Shown in pieces: positions 49,690 through 60,822 of a stretch of DNA of 64,000 bases. Positions within the stretch are counted from its first letter, which is position 1, and every line of letters begins with the position of its first letter. The notes below the pieces were generated by a model. That model made no database searches. It had not been told where the DNA came from and saw only the letters and a program-made list of their open reading frames with translations. This DNA is from Geosiphon pyriformis (Eukaryota > Glomeromycota > Glomeromycetes > Archaeosporales > Geosiphonaceae): positions 29,592 through 93,591 of the forward strand of contig JAAOMT010000269.1 of assembly GCA_016748015.1 (NCBI GenBank). The letters run 5' to 3'. The position numbers and the translations under genes were made by a program.

Positions 49690-50913
49690 CTCATTCTCAT
49701 CTAAAGTCACCGTGTGATAACATAAATAAATTTTTGGGTTTGCACAATCGCATGAAGGTTCTATCCAGAATTCTTTTCTAAAGTGTCTATATAGAATATT
49801 AGGAGATCTATAGGCTTTATTACTAAGCCTCTTTTTTTCACGATCAAAACCTTCAATTGGAAAATTAGGGATCGAGTCGTCACCATAAGTTACTCTCCAA
49901 GGTTTCACCATGAGTTCGATATAATAGACGAATTGATTATTTCCAATTCTCGGTTGTCCGAATGTAATAAGAGTTATTGATGCTTTCATATATTCCCTTT
50001 TATATTCAAGTGCAGCAAATACCGCTAAAACTAAGAATGCAAAAAAATTGTAAATTTTAAAATTTTCTTTCCACAATAGTTTTTCAATAAATATAAATTT
50101 TTATTTACCAGCTCCAATTCCAAAACCTGTAAATGTATATTGATTCAATTGATCTGTTAAATTATTTTTCTCTTCAAAAATTCTCAATTTCTCCCAGAAC
50201 CGAGTTTTACAGGTTTCCCAACGTTGATAAAAAACTTCGGTCACCAAACCATATTCTACATGAGGGTAAGAAATGGTATCCCATCTGCGATTGCTTGGAA
50301 CTAATGTGAAATAATCAAAATCATACTCTGGAGTACTAAAAGCAATCGTTTTTTCTGAAAATATTGCTATTTCAAAAAAAAAAATTGATTTTTTAAATAA
50401 AATTAAATGGTGAGTTTTTTTTTTAAGAATTAATAATGAACTTCAATAAAGGATTATTATTATTATTTACTAACCCCAAACTTTTTTTTGTCTTTTACCC
50501 ACCAAATAGTTTTTTCTGTTATTTAAAACTTGTTGACAAGATACCATCCATGAAAATTTTGCCGCAGAATCCAATACCTGCAAAATATCTATATCTTCAA
50601 CTGTTTTTTTAACAAACGTTACACCTACGCTATCTCCTTTTATCGCAACTAACTGATTATAAAGGTCAGCGGCTGGTCTATTAAGAGAAATTTGGGGATT
50701 TCTTTTTTGATTTGATTCATTAACAAATTGATTTTGTTTGAAAGAAGATAATAGTTGAGTTTTATTGTAAGTTTGTTCTTTTACCAAATACTCATGGATT
50801 TTAATAGGTATATTTATTGATTGGGAACGAAGAACAGGTATTAAATTCAAGAAGAAAAAGAACGAAATTATAAAGAACACATTTGGCAAAATAATTTGAA
50901 AAAAGTAACCCAT
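49690..50913 (-). CDS. Class-3 lipase-like protein 4 (3' end missing at gap)
   Basis: Exons 50913-50475, 50366-50109 and 50030-49690 are in frame with GT-AG introns. A hydrophobic N-terminus (residues about 5-28) looks like a signal peptide. It is closest to gene 2: the elbow is FTGFGIGAG, then LITFGQPRIGN, the acid site GDDSIPNFP (Trp-Met replaced by Ser-Ile), and the His before EFWIEPSCDC. The donor after LDENE at 49,689 points to a fourth exon (expected DCN...GPYFG) that is not found before or after the N run. It is therefore incomplete in this assembly, either lost in the gap or deleted. Confidence 0.8.
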
Positions 50914-52393
50914 TTTAAAATTAAAATATGATTTGAAAAAGAAAACCTTGTAAAATTATTCAAATTCGACCTCAGTCATGTGAATTGTAAATCATTTACC
51001 GAAAGCATGATGTTTTGATATATTGGGGGGAAATGTTTGGAAAATGAACACGAAAAAATAAATTTTATCCGACCAATTTGAAAATATTATGGTCATTAAG
51101 CCATGATAAAGCTGAAACTTTTAAAATAAGCTAATTTGATTTGAAAAGATTTAGAAATCAAAGTTATCTTTGAATTTGGGGTTTCAGACTTTGAAATAAA
51201 TACAGTCTCTACCAAAAAGCCACCAATTTCTAATTTGATATCTGGTAATTGTGCAGATCAATTTGAAAATGTTTTAATCTGCAGTTTTACATTATGAACT
51301 GATAATTTTCTTATAATTTTTTTGGTTAATTTTTCATGAATAAATTGTAAGAAACTTCTTTTTTCCACAATATTGACATTATCCAAGTATTAATTTTTTT
51401 TCTTTTACCAAAAGACTCGTACTTTTGTTCTGAAAAATAATTTCAAAACATTATTATAATTAAATTTTAGAACAATATTTTCATTAATATATCCTCCTTT
51501 TTTCATTTTCCCAAAAAAATTTGAAATACATATTTTCATTCGCAAATGAAACTTAATAGGTTATAACTCCAAATGATATAAATACAATTTTCAAAATTCT
51601 ATCATGAATATTCTACTTTTTTTTAAAAAATATATATATATATTTAATTTAAATTTCTGTTATCATATATATAATTTTATTTTGGTTTTTTTAAAATAAA
51701 ATATTATTTATTTTAAACATATTTTTTATGAATATTTTAACCGTTTAAATATATTATTTAAAAATTATAATTTTATATATATTTTTATAATAATTTATTT
51801 ATTTTTTTAAATATATCAAATTTATTAATGTATATAATTTTTAAAATATTATTTTATAATTTGAGATTATTTTAAATATATAAATTTTCAAAATATAAAA
51901 TATAAAATATAATTTTATTTTATTTGGAGCAAACTGCAACAAAACCAAACAAAATAAACATTTTATTTTGTGACTAATTGAAAGGCTGATGTGGTTGATT
52001 GTCACAGCTGTAACCTATAAACAAATTTATGTAAATCACAGTTTTAAATTAATATCATGGCAGAATAGGATTATGTCTATATAAAAATAATATATATGAA
52101 ACTAATTTACATTAAATCCACCATAGAACCAAAGAATTATAGCATTATTAAAAGTATTTTAAAGGAAAAAAAATTGCATCATATGTTTTTAAAATTAATA
52201 ATATCCAAACTCTCCAAAAATATCTAGATAAAGAAAAAATTACCTATGAAATTTACCAAAAAGAACGAAAAATAATAAACAATAAACAATAAACAAACAC
52301 TACTACCAATTTATGTTGAACCAAGGAAAAAATGAAAAATAGAAGAAATTTAAAAACAAATAGCTGTTTTCTTGGACAAATTTCTATGATTTT
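50914..52393. other. Intergenic AT-rich DNA
   Basis: No coding similarity seen. The part at 51,600-51,900 is nearly pure A/T. Confidence 0.5.
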
Positions 52394-52491
52394 TTATATA
52401 CTGCTCAAGTAAAAATGACAATAAATGCAATAATTTTGGTTCGCTGTACCCCAAGTGCTACAAATCTGACACAATTCATGACCAGCAAAAT
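52394..52491 (-). CDS. Possible terminal exon with paired CxxC motif
   Basis: After an acceptor-like TACAG the minus strand reads GHELCQIC, then 10 residues, then YCIYCHFYLSSI and TAA. C-x2-C-x10-C-x2-C is a plausible zinc ribbon. Upstream coding on the same strand (about 52,570-52,630) may be a preceding exon, but no full gene could be built. This is weak evidence, recorded because the motif is clean. Confidence 0.3.
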
Positions 52492-52754
52492 CTGTATCAT
52501 TTTAGAAACAATAGGTAAGTATTAAAGGTAATTAAAAGGAAACACCAGAATAAATCATTAGGAGAGTAGCCATTTGATCCATGGTTATGATGTATGTTTA
52601 CTAAATGCTCATGATCCTGATCAATGTTTGATAAACCAAAAAATTAATTATAAATTAGATCATTCGCACATATTTTCATTCAAAAAAACAAATTACAATT
52701 GATCAAATTGCAACCGTGTTGCTGAAAGCATAATTTATTCTATTAAATCAAATA

Positions 52755-53024
52755 ATGTTCATTATTAAAATTTTCTGTGAATTGCTCTTCTTGATCACGC
52801 TTACTGCTGGTATTTTATTCTACAATAAAATTCACAATCAATTCCATGTTCTATCTCAAAAGCTTGTCCAAGCAGGTCTCAGACTTAAAAAAGTGCCCAT
52901 AAAACTCCACAAATTGCATAAAAAAAAAGGTGTCGTTGCCTTTATTCTAATAGGCCTTCAACAAAAAAGTCAATTCGTGATCAAAGTGCTTAAAAATTGG
53001 ATAGATAAAGAAAATGAAAAGTGA
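52755..53024 (+). CDS. Small hypothetical protein with N-terminal membrane segment
   Basis: An ATG-to-TGA frame of 89 residues. Residues 3-24 are hydrophobic (IIKIFCELLFLITLTAGILF), the rest is basic and includes a second moderately hydrophobic stretch. No family recognised, and no neighbour gives a clue. It may be spurious. Confidence 0.3.
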   Translation: MFIIKIFCELLFLITLTAGILFYNKIHNQFHVLSQKLVQAGLRLKKVPIKLHKLHKKKGVVAFILIGLQQKSQFVIKVLKNWIDKENEK

Positions 53025-53518
53025 AGCTGAGTATTTTATTAATATTACCAATGATATGTAGCATAGATTTCATTAGAGCGACCAAAATATAGGGATACAA
53101 GTATTTCCTCTTATGCAATTGCTTTAGTGAATCTTTAAATGTGATATACTTTGTTTTTAAAAAAATAATGAAGTCAATATTGACAAAATATGTGTATCAA
53201 TTATTCTGATTATTTCACCTCATTTCCAAATACACAATACTATGAAACATCATCAGGAGTACAGTGGCAAGAATCAGACAATCTGATTTAATGCATGTTC
53301 ATTGTTCAGAAGATATAAGTAAGTGATCCATTTCATTATCTTATTTGTTGACAGCATTTATAACACACAAGTAACTATTCTAATCCAAAGTTTTGTAATT
53401 CCCCACTGCAGAAATTTGTAGTTCAACTACTTTGTTACACTAGAAGAAACAAAAAAAAAACAGTGGACCACATAAACTTTATTCCTAATTAATATCACCT
53501 CTTGTTTTGAATAGCTGT

Positions 53519-54839
53519 ATGTCCAGTGGGTCAAGTTGGCTTCCTACCTTGAGTAACAAAAATCATCTTCAAAAAGTCCACTCAATGTCAAGTTGGCTGT
53601 GGGTTCTCTTTGAAGGTCAAGCTAGCCCTGTTAAAGTAGATGCCTCTAATGTACTTAATTTGTCACGCCTTGTCCTTCGCATCAAGAAGGCATTTTGAGA
53701 AAAGCTCTCCTCCATTCCATCAGACGAGATACAATTTTTGTCTAGTAACAACTACACACAACCACTTTCAATAGGCACTCTCATTACATCTATTCATACT
53801 ACAGATATCTCACCCCTTGTCGTTTGTTATTCATTCTCTGACTGCACGATTGTGATCTGCTGTAATCTGTCGAACAGCTGGTTCAGGCACCAATGGCCAT
53901 ATTCCAGTAGACTTTGACATATTTTGTGTGCTGCCGCCCTTGAGCAATTTTCACCGTTGAACAGATCTGAATTCTTTTTTGTGGTCAAGGAGCCAGCTAA
54001 GCAACAAATAGTCAACAAGTTCGAGCTCAACAGAATCATTCAGGATGCTCCAACTGATAATGGTAAGCGCCAGATCAGCTTATTCATATGAGTTAAGGGT
54101 AAAAAGGCATATGGGGAATAGGACCTGCGTGATGTCCTCCAGAACATTTTGTACAAAAGCAGTTGGTCATCACTCAGCAGCGCTCCTCGACTGAACTTGG
54201 ACGAATTCGATAAAGTAGAAGTCAGTGACGATGCTTTGAAATTGCTTATAGATGAGCTTCAAAAAAATGCAGATGTATTTGGCAAAGTAACAAGTAACAA
54301 AAATAACGTGCAGAGAGTTTATCTCTCCATTCTTAATCACAGCTGTAAAGCATTTACAAGTAAACGAACCGCTTCTTGCGTTTAGAGCTGAAGATGAGCT
54401 TAATAGAAGTCATGGCTTTGGTCTTGTGAATTACACGGTTGTTTTAAATGACATTTTGATATGCGCAACGGAGGCAAAAAAAATGGATTTCAACAAAGGG
54501 GCAGCCCAAAACATAGTACAAATGCACAGTGCTGTGGAGAGCTTAAGCAAGCGCAAACAAGAAGACACACATTTGGAAGATTCTGAGGAAGTTCCAGTTA
54601 TGGTGTATGGGATTGTGTCAAATGTCCGAAACTGGCTATTCTTGCAATGGGCAGGCACAGAAAACGATTTGGTCCTATATGTATCTAAAATGCAATCGTG
54701 CAACTTCAGTAATGCTGAAATAATGAAGATGGGAGCAAAAAACATCACAACGTACATCACCGCAATCCTGCAAGAGCAGATTCGTGGATTAAACACAGAA
54801 TGTCATCATGTTCCGAAGAAACCCAGATTTTCACTTTAA
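53519..54839 (+). pseudogene. Crinkler-type protein with C-terminal nuclease-like domain, broken
   Basis: From the ATG at 53519 the frame reads an N-terminal domain (MSSGSSWLPTLSNKN, HSMSSWLWVLFEG) that I associate with the ubiquitin-like header of glomeromycete crinkler proteins, then a middle region (CTIVICCNLSNSWFRHQWPY, FELNRIIQDAPTDNGK). The C-terminal part has VVLNDILICATEAKK, the D...ExK pattern of PD-(D/E)xK nucleases, and ends with a Lys/Arg tail. Four stops (near 53,696, 53,914, 54,089 and 54,120) fit Trp or Arg codons changed by one transition, and one frameshift lies near 54,310. Full length would be about 440 residues. Crinklers are host-targeted or self/non-self effectors; this copy should be inactive. 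Confidence 0.7.
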
Positions 54840-55505
54840 ATGCACATCTCATTGATAACACAAGAGGCGCGTGCAAAGTACTGCACAGCATAATTTGCTT
54901 GCTTACCAAAAATGAATCCATAGGGAAAATTTCATTATTAATAATAACCGATTTCTTATTTCGACCAGAAAGAAAATTTATCTTATGGTCGAACCAAAAG
55001 TCAGATGTAATGTTACTTTTGCCAGCTGGAAACCATCATAATGTGTCTAGTGAACTTTTCTTTAATCTTTTTCTGCCGTCCTCTTTGGTGAAAGTCAGAG
55101 CGAAATCATAATATTTATGTTTGGCATATCCAAGTGATTCTTTTTTGCTACTCACATCCTTTCTGAACCTATGCAAATTGCTATTAATTAGACTCAGTTT
55201 ACAATTGTACTGCTTCGGATTTTGTCTACACATTTTATGTGATTGCTGTAACTCAATGATTAGCACATGTACTCGGGCACTATAATTAGTTTTCTCTTTC
55301 AAGTTTCAAATGGCAAATAAAATCCAAAATCTTAGATTGAAGACATTTGTAAAGAACTACAATTGGGTTTTGAAAATGGATTATTCTCTCAGCAACATTG
55401 AAGTTTTACAGAAACTGTAACTTTTAAGTAAGCTTATTGCTAGTAAAGACCTAAAAAGTGATAAAATATATATATAGGGTTATCCGTATATGAAAAATAG
55501 TGAAT
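54840..55505. other. Intergenic DNA between decayed genes
   Basis: No supported coding region. Short open frames on both strands lack motifs. Confidence 0.5.
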
Positions 55506-57200
55506 ACAATGGTTCTACTGAATTTGAAAAAGCAATACGTTTCTTGGGAGATAGGCTACAATTGCGGTTGCTCAAAAGTGATTCCGAGAGAAAAGTTTGC
55601 CGAGTTACGTGAAGCGTTTCAAGCTCTCTCTAGATCTGAGCAAGATATTTTTTTAATGACCCAACTGAGAGCGATGAATGGTGGAGAAATAACTGCCAGT
55701 CGACGTCTTAAAAAGAAAACGCGTCCTAATAAGAGCACATTTTACTACTGAGATCGCAATACGCCGCTTTGTCAGAAAACGTATCTCAATATGTTAGGAA
55801 TTGGTCACACTCACTTCGAAACCGTCAGAAATCTAGCAACGAATGGTATAATACCGCGCGTTCATGGTAACGTAAAAAGAATACCGCGATGGAAAACCAA
55901 AATAATCATTGATATAATCGTTGCTACTGCAATGAAGAATTTTCTTGAGAATTATGCTGAAATCCATGGACTACCAAGTCCTGGTAGAAATGTTAACCCC
56001 GTTACATAATTGCTTACACTATTGCCAGCTGAAACGAATTACAAATTCGTCTATCGTGATTTTATTGCAGGTCTTGAGAACAATATCACATTAAAATTGT
56101 TAAAATATGATGCATTTTGCAAGTAATGGCATCAATTAATGCCTTATATTCAAATCATGAGTCCAAGAACAGATTTATGTGATATGTGCCAACATTTTCA
56201 GAACGGCTTACAGTATAATGCTCGTAAGGAAGAAGAAGCGAAAGATTTACTAAAAAGGTACAAAGAACATTTAGTTAAGGCTAAATTAGAGAGAAATTAT
56301 TACAACAAAAATACGAAATTAGCAGAACAACGGAGAAAATTGGTGGATGAGCATTTTAGAACAAGATTATTGCTACTGCTCATTACAGTTACGATTGGGC
56401 ACAAAATGTTCACTGATCAACAGGTGAGTAAAATTTATTATCTTAGTCCGCGCAAAGTGCATTTATTTGGTATTCAAGATGAAGCAGTACGCGAAAAAAT
56501 TAATTATGTTCTTGATGAAGACGAAATTATCGGCAAAGGCCCTAATGGCACACTGAGCATGATATGGAATTAAGAAATTGAATAAAGGTGAAAAGTATTT
56601 GAAGATTACTTGCGATAATGCGGGAGGACAGAATAAAAATAATGCTACCATTTGATTTTATCTATATTTAGTTATTTGCGGTTATTACGAAAGAATCGAA
56701 TTAAATTTCATGGTACCTGGACATACTAAATTCAAGTGTGATGGCAGTTTTGGATTGATTAAGAAACTATACCGTAAAACGACTGTAGATTGTGGTTGAA
56801 GTAGTAAAAAAGTCTAGTGTTGCCAGACTAAATAAAGCGCGGCGCTATAATAATAGAGCCAGCTTTCAATATTTTGACATCATAAGTGGTCTGGAAGCTT
56901 ATTTTAAAAAACTACCCGGTCTACAAAAGTTTCAGCATTTTCTGTTTACCAGGGCCAACCCTGGTGTGGTCAAAGTCCAAGAATTCGCTAATAGTCCTTT
57001 CCAGGAATTCAGGCTTTTAAAAATTGGCAAATCCCGAAGCTTCGAAGAGTATAGAAAAAATCAAGGCCTTGTCATTTTCCGTGCTAGTGCCTCCTCCTAT
57101 GAAGTATGAAAGGCAAGAATACCTTTATAATTATATTCGGCCTTTTGTCAAAGATGCGTTTAAAGATGTCACTTGCCCAAAACCATTGAATGCATATTAA
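55506..57200 (+). pseudogene. DDE/RNase H-fold transposase-like gene, broken
   Basis: The plus strand reads, with frame changes, SRRLKKKTRPNKSTFYY, LNMLGIGHTHFETVRNLA, HGLPSPGRNV, a CxxC segment (SPRTDLCDMCQHF), a coiled-coil stretch, SPRKVHLFGIQDEA, then CDNAGGQNKNNATI with a TGA at the following Trp, MVPGHTKFKCDGSFGLIKK, and the end VTCPKPLNAY. The CDNxxGQNKN plus PGHTKxxxDxxFG pattern is that of a widespread transposase-like family (I believe the domain called DUF7869), taken as RNase H-fold. Frameshifts near 56,370 and 56,790 and several stops kill it. No terminal inverted repeats could be recognised by eye. Confidence 0.65.
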
Positions 57201-57210
57201 AAATTAAATA

Positions 57211-58169
57211 ATGTCTAACCAAAATTACATTAACTGTCTCCACTGCTTAATTAAGCAAATCACCCAACAAAAAAATCGTCCGATCAAAATCATTTGTGAT
57301 TGGGATGAATGTATATTAAGTTACAGAGCAACCTCCATCTATAAATATTTACAAGAAAGCATTGGAGTCAAAGACTCTTTTAAAGAATTTTTTAAAAGAT
57401 TTTGAGAACGAGCGAATTTAAGCAGCTCCTCTCATGAGGGATACAAGTTTATGCCTTATGATAGCGACGATGAAAATGAAAAGAAAGCAATCGAAGAGTT
57501 TCACAGATTAAAAAAAGAGCGAAACAAAGATCCTGACAAGAATAATTCTAAATATCTCCCTACTAATGTGCAAGATTTTGCGCCTTTTCTTTCGATAACT
57601 GAAGAAATCTCCAAGTCCGTAAAAGAAGACTTAATTAGTGAATTAGTAGTGGTCAGTTCTACTTTGAGCAAAAGGCAAAGGAGGCGAGGAGTCTTTTGTA
57701 GTTAAGTCAAAAAGAAGAAGGTTTTCTAATGCTTGGGCTAATTTCCCCCAAACAAAGCTAGGCATAATCTTTGTTGAAAGAATCGGCAACGAAAATCAAC
57801 CTCATCGTTAATAATGAATTGGGGATAATCATCCTGATTTTGATTTGTAGGTTGATGATCATGCTTTTATAATTGATTCAACTAGAAAACATCTCGGAGA
57901 AAGCCATGCCCGATTATAAATGTTCTCGACATTTGCAAGCTGATAATATCTACCATATCACCACTAGCGTTAATGGTTTAAAAGACGAAGATTTTGTCAA
58001 AGCCGCAGAAGAGTCTAAACAAAAGATTAATTTGAAAGATGGAAAAAATAACGATAAAGAAACATGAAAACAAAGAGCAGTGGGTTATGCTTTTGGCTTA
58101 ATTACCCCAATTATTTTATACGGAGGATATTGGGTCATTAAAAAATTATATAAAAGACGGAAAAAGTAA
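57211..58169 (+). pseudogene. HAD-like tail-anchored protein, broken
   Basis: It starts 10 bp after the transposase stop (ATG 57211). IKIICDWDEC is a HAD motif I (DxD), ISELVVVSST fits motif II, and VDDHAFIIDSTRKHLGE near 57,850 fits the acidic motif IV region. The last 35 residues hold a hydrophobic segment followed by KKLYKRRKK, suggesting a C-terminal membrane anchor facing the cytosol. TGA replaces expected Trp near 57,403 and 58,065; stops and a frameshift occur in 57,700-57,910. HAD proteins are mostly phosphatases, but substrate is unknown. The family is repeated in Rhizophagus genomes as far as I recall. Confidence 0.55.
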
Positions 58170-58474
58170 CTTAATGCTTTGAACGACGTCACAAGTTCAC
58201 TTTGTCTGGTTATTTTATTTGGCAAAAGTATGATCCGCGTGTTCAAACATAAACGTGGCTCATGCCTTTTCTGCCACTCGTATATAATTATAATAATAAT
58301 AATAATAAATAAATAATATTTAATAATTGCCACTTTTGATAAAGCATATAAAATTAGTAATATAAATAGTAATTCAGCAGTGAGCAGGGTAAAAAGGGCT
58401 GACCGTAGTACATCAATTTTTTGATGATCAAAAGCTGAAGGTGCAGGTAACAACTAACCAACACTCTTTCTTTA
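58170..58474. promoter_or_regulatory. Upstream region of ALG1
   Basis: About 300 bp between the HAD-like relic and the ALG1 start codon. It has an AT-rich AAT-repeat patch near 58,290-58,320 and a pyrimidine stretch (CACTCTTTCTTTA) directly before the ATG. No specific element identified. Confidence 0.35.
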
Positions 58475-60584
58475 ATGGAATCTAGCGAAAGTCTTACTTC
58501 TTACACCAATATTCCTGTTTCCGAGATCACTCTTCTCACTATTCTTGTTTTCTTTCTAGTCCTGACTCGTGGTGCAAGTATATATTACACAAATCGTACC
58601 CGTGATGTCGCACTTAACCAGAACAAAAACGTGACCCTTGTTGTCTTGGGGGACATAGGTCGCTCGCCGAGAATGCAATACCATGCATTAAGTCTTGCAC
58701 AAAATAGTTGGATGGTTGATGTTGTGGGTTATAGCGGTAGGAAACTAAACAAAAAAAAGTGAATGTATTATTCGTAGTAAATTTGTTAGAAGCTAAAATT
58801 TTTATATTCGAATCATTTTAGGTGCCACTCCTCCTGCATCTCTCCTTGAAAATACCAATATTAAAATACATTATATTTCTCATCCATGGCGCCTCCCAGA
58901 ATTTTTCCCAAAGGCACTATTTTTACTTTATGCTCCATTCAAGGTTTGCTTTCAAATCGCCCTTTTGTATTGGACACTTTTGTGGCGGGTAAATTCTCCC
59001 AATTTCGTATTAGTCCAGGTAAAGATCATCACTTCATTATGATTTAATTTCAAAAATTTAAAATTAATTTCCTCCCAATGATCTGACATGTGGTAAACAT
59101 TCTTGTTTTCTATTTTTAGAATCCACCCGCGATCCCAACTTTATTCATTGTACAATTTGTATGTTGGCTTCGGCAAATAAATTTAATCGTAGATTGGCAC
59201 AATTTTGGATATACCCTTTTAGGATTGCGATTGGGTCATGAAAGTCGAATTGTCAAATTTGCTAAATGGTTTTTATTTTCAAAATCGTATTCAACTCTTT
59301 TCCTCATATTTCTAATTACAGTCAACTTTCCATATATAATCTAGGCATGAAAAAGTATGGGGTCGTAGAGCAGTTGCCCATCTGACAGTAACTGCCGCTA
59401 TGCACCGGGAATTGTTATATAATTGGGATGTACAGTAAGTATCTAACAATCTGTTTATCTTTTTTTTTCATTCAAAAATTTTTAAAATTTAAATGTTAAA
59501 TAGAGGTACCATCGCTACATTATACGACCGACCCCCAGCACATTTTCGGAGACTAAACATCGAAGAAATTCATGAAGTAAATTGAGATTTCAATTTTGTA
59601 CTCTTCAATGTTATCAACTATTGACATTAATCAGAATCCATGGTTCATTTTCAGTTTTTTTTAAGAAATAATTTGGAAGAAGTAGTTATGCTACAATCCC
59701 TCGATTCTTCCTCATTTATGTCACCTTCGTCAAAAAATTCAACTCTTTTGACTATTAAATTATCTCCAGAAACTCCAGCAAAATATCGATCAGACCGCCC
59801 CATATTAATTGTCAGCAGTACGAGTTGGACTGCAGATGAAGATTTTTCGATTTTACTTCAAGCCGCACGACAACTCGACGAATTTTTTGATGAAGTTATG
59901 GAAAAGGGAAGCAAGACCTTTCCAAATTTTCTTTTTGTCATAACTGGCAATGGTCCTTTAAAAAATAAATATGTTGAAGATATTAGCCGATTGCCACTCA
60001 AATACGTGCGAATTATCACGACGTGGTTAACCGCCGAGGATTATCCTTTACTTCTTGGTAAGATAATTTGTGTTCTGCATTTTTGAATTCAACTGATGAT
60101 TACATTTTTTGGCAGGTTCCGCGGATTTGGGAATCTCCCTGCATAAATCTTCATCGGGAATGGACCTTCCAATGAAAGTGGTGGATATGTTTGGATGTGG
60201 ACTGCCTGTGTGTGCCGTGAAATTTCAATGGTTAGTTACTTTTAATTTAAGGTTTATTAATGAAACTTTGTTAACGGTATAATTTCTTATTTTTATAGTC
60301 TCGATGAGCTTGTGCACCATGAAAAGAATGGCCTAATATTCAATGATGCTGAAGAATTGGCGAAACAATTATTTGCAAGTATATTAAGATTGAATTAAAT
60401 TGAATTTCTGAGATAAATACTAAATTACTTTTCCTTATCACGATAATGACAGGATTTATTTAATGAATATCCCGCTAATACTGTAAAACTGGAAAGAATG
60501 CGCGAAAACATAAAAGAGTTTCAAAAAGAAAGATGGGATGCAAGCTGGAATCGCGTTGTTTTGCCTTTATTACCAGACGAGTAG
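58475..60584 (+). CDS. ALG1: Chitobiosyldiphosphodolichol beta-mannosyltransferase
   Basis: Nine exons: 58475-58736, 58822-59018, 59120-59268, 59345-59434, 59504-59576, 59655-60057, 60116-60230, 60299-60374 and 60453-60584. They total 1,497 bp and 498 residues, with all phases consistent. The enzyme adds the first mannose to GlcNAc2-PP-dolichol on the cytosolic ER face (N-glycan precursor, GT33). Seen: an N-terminal membrane helix (about residues 18-40), [29 protein letters not shown] near residue 177, and [20 protein letters not shown] with GCGLPV near residue 400. Length fits fungal ALG1. Intron 8 starts with GC (GCAAGT) and is the only non-GT donor; the GT nearby would put a stop in frame. 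Confidence 0.93.
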
Positions 60585-60822
60585 AGATCCTTTTTAATTT
60601 TTCAGTAAGGGTCAACTATTTCGATATAATATTCATACCCCCAAATGATTAAGGTAGTGAATGTGACATAACTTCAACAAGGTGTGGTAGTTGTCAGGAG
60701 GCGTGCCACTTCAGCATCTCTGGGTAACACAGGCAGTTCAAGGCTTATCTAGTGGATCTAGATTACCAAAAACGATAATTTTCTAATACAAATTGTGTGA
60801 ATCGAGTTTTTGTACAAATTAG

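Noticed and set aside
53827-54039. Minus-strand open frame of 70 codons with Cys residues
   Set aside because: It is the reverse complement of the crinkler-type coding sequence, which matches known family segments.
54431-54796. Minus-strand open frame of 121 codons
   Set aside because: It mirrors the nuclease-like end of the crinkler-type gene on the plus strand.
2942-58169. TGA reassigned to tryptophan (alternative genetic code, or endobacterial DNA)
   Set aside because: TGG is also used for Trp in the same relics, TAA and TAG occur as well, TGA also sits at Arg and unknown positions, and intact neighbours use TGA as a normal stop.
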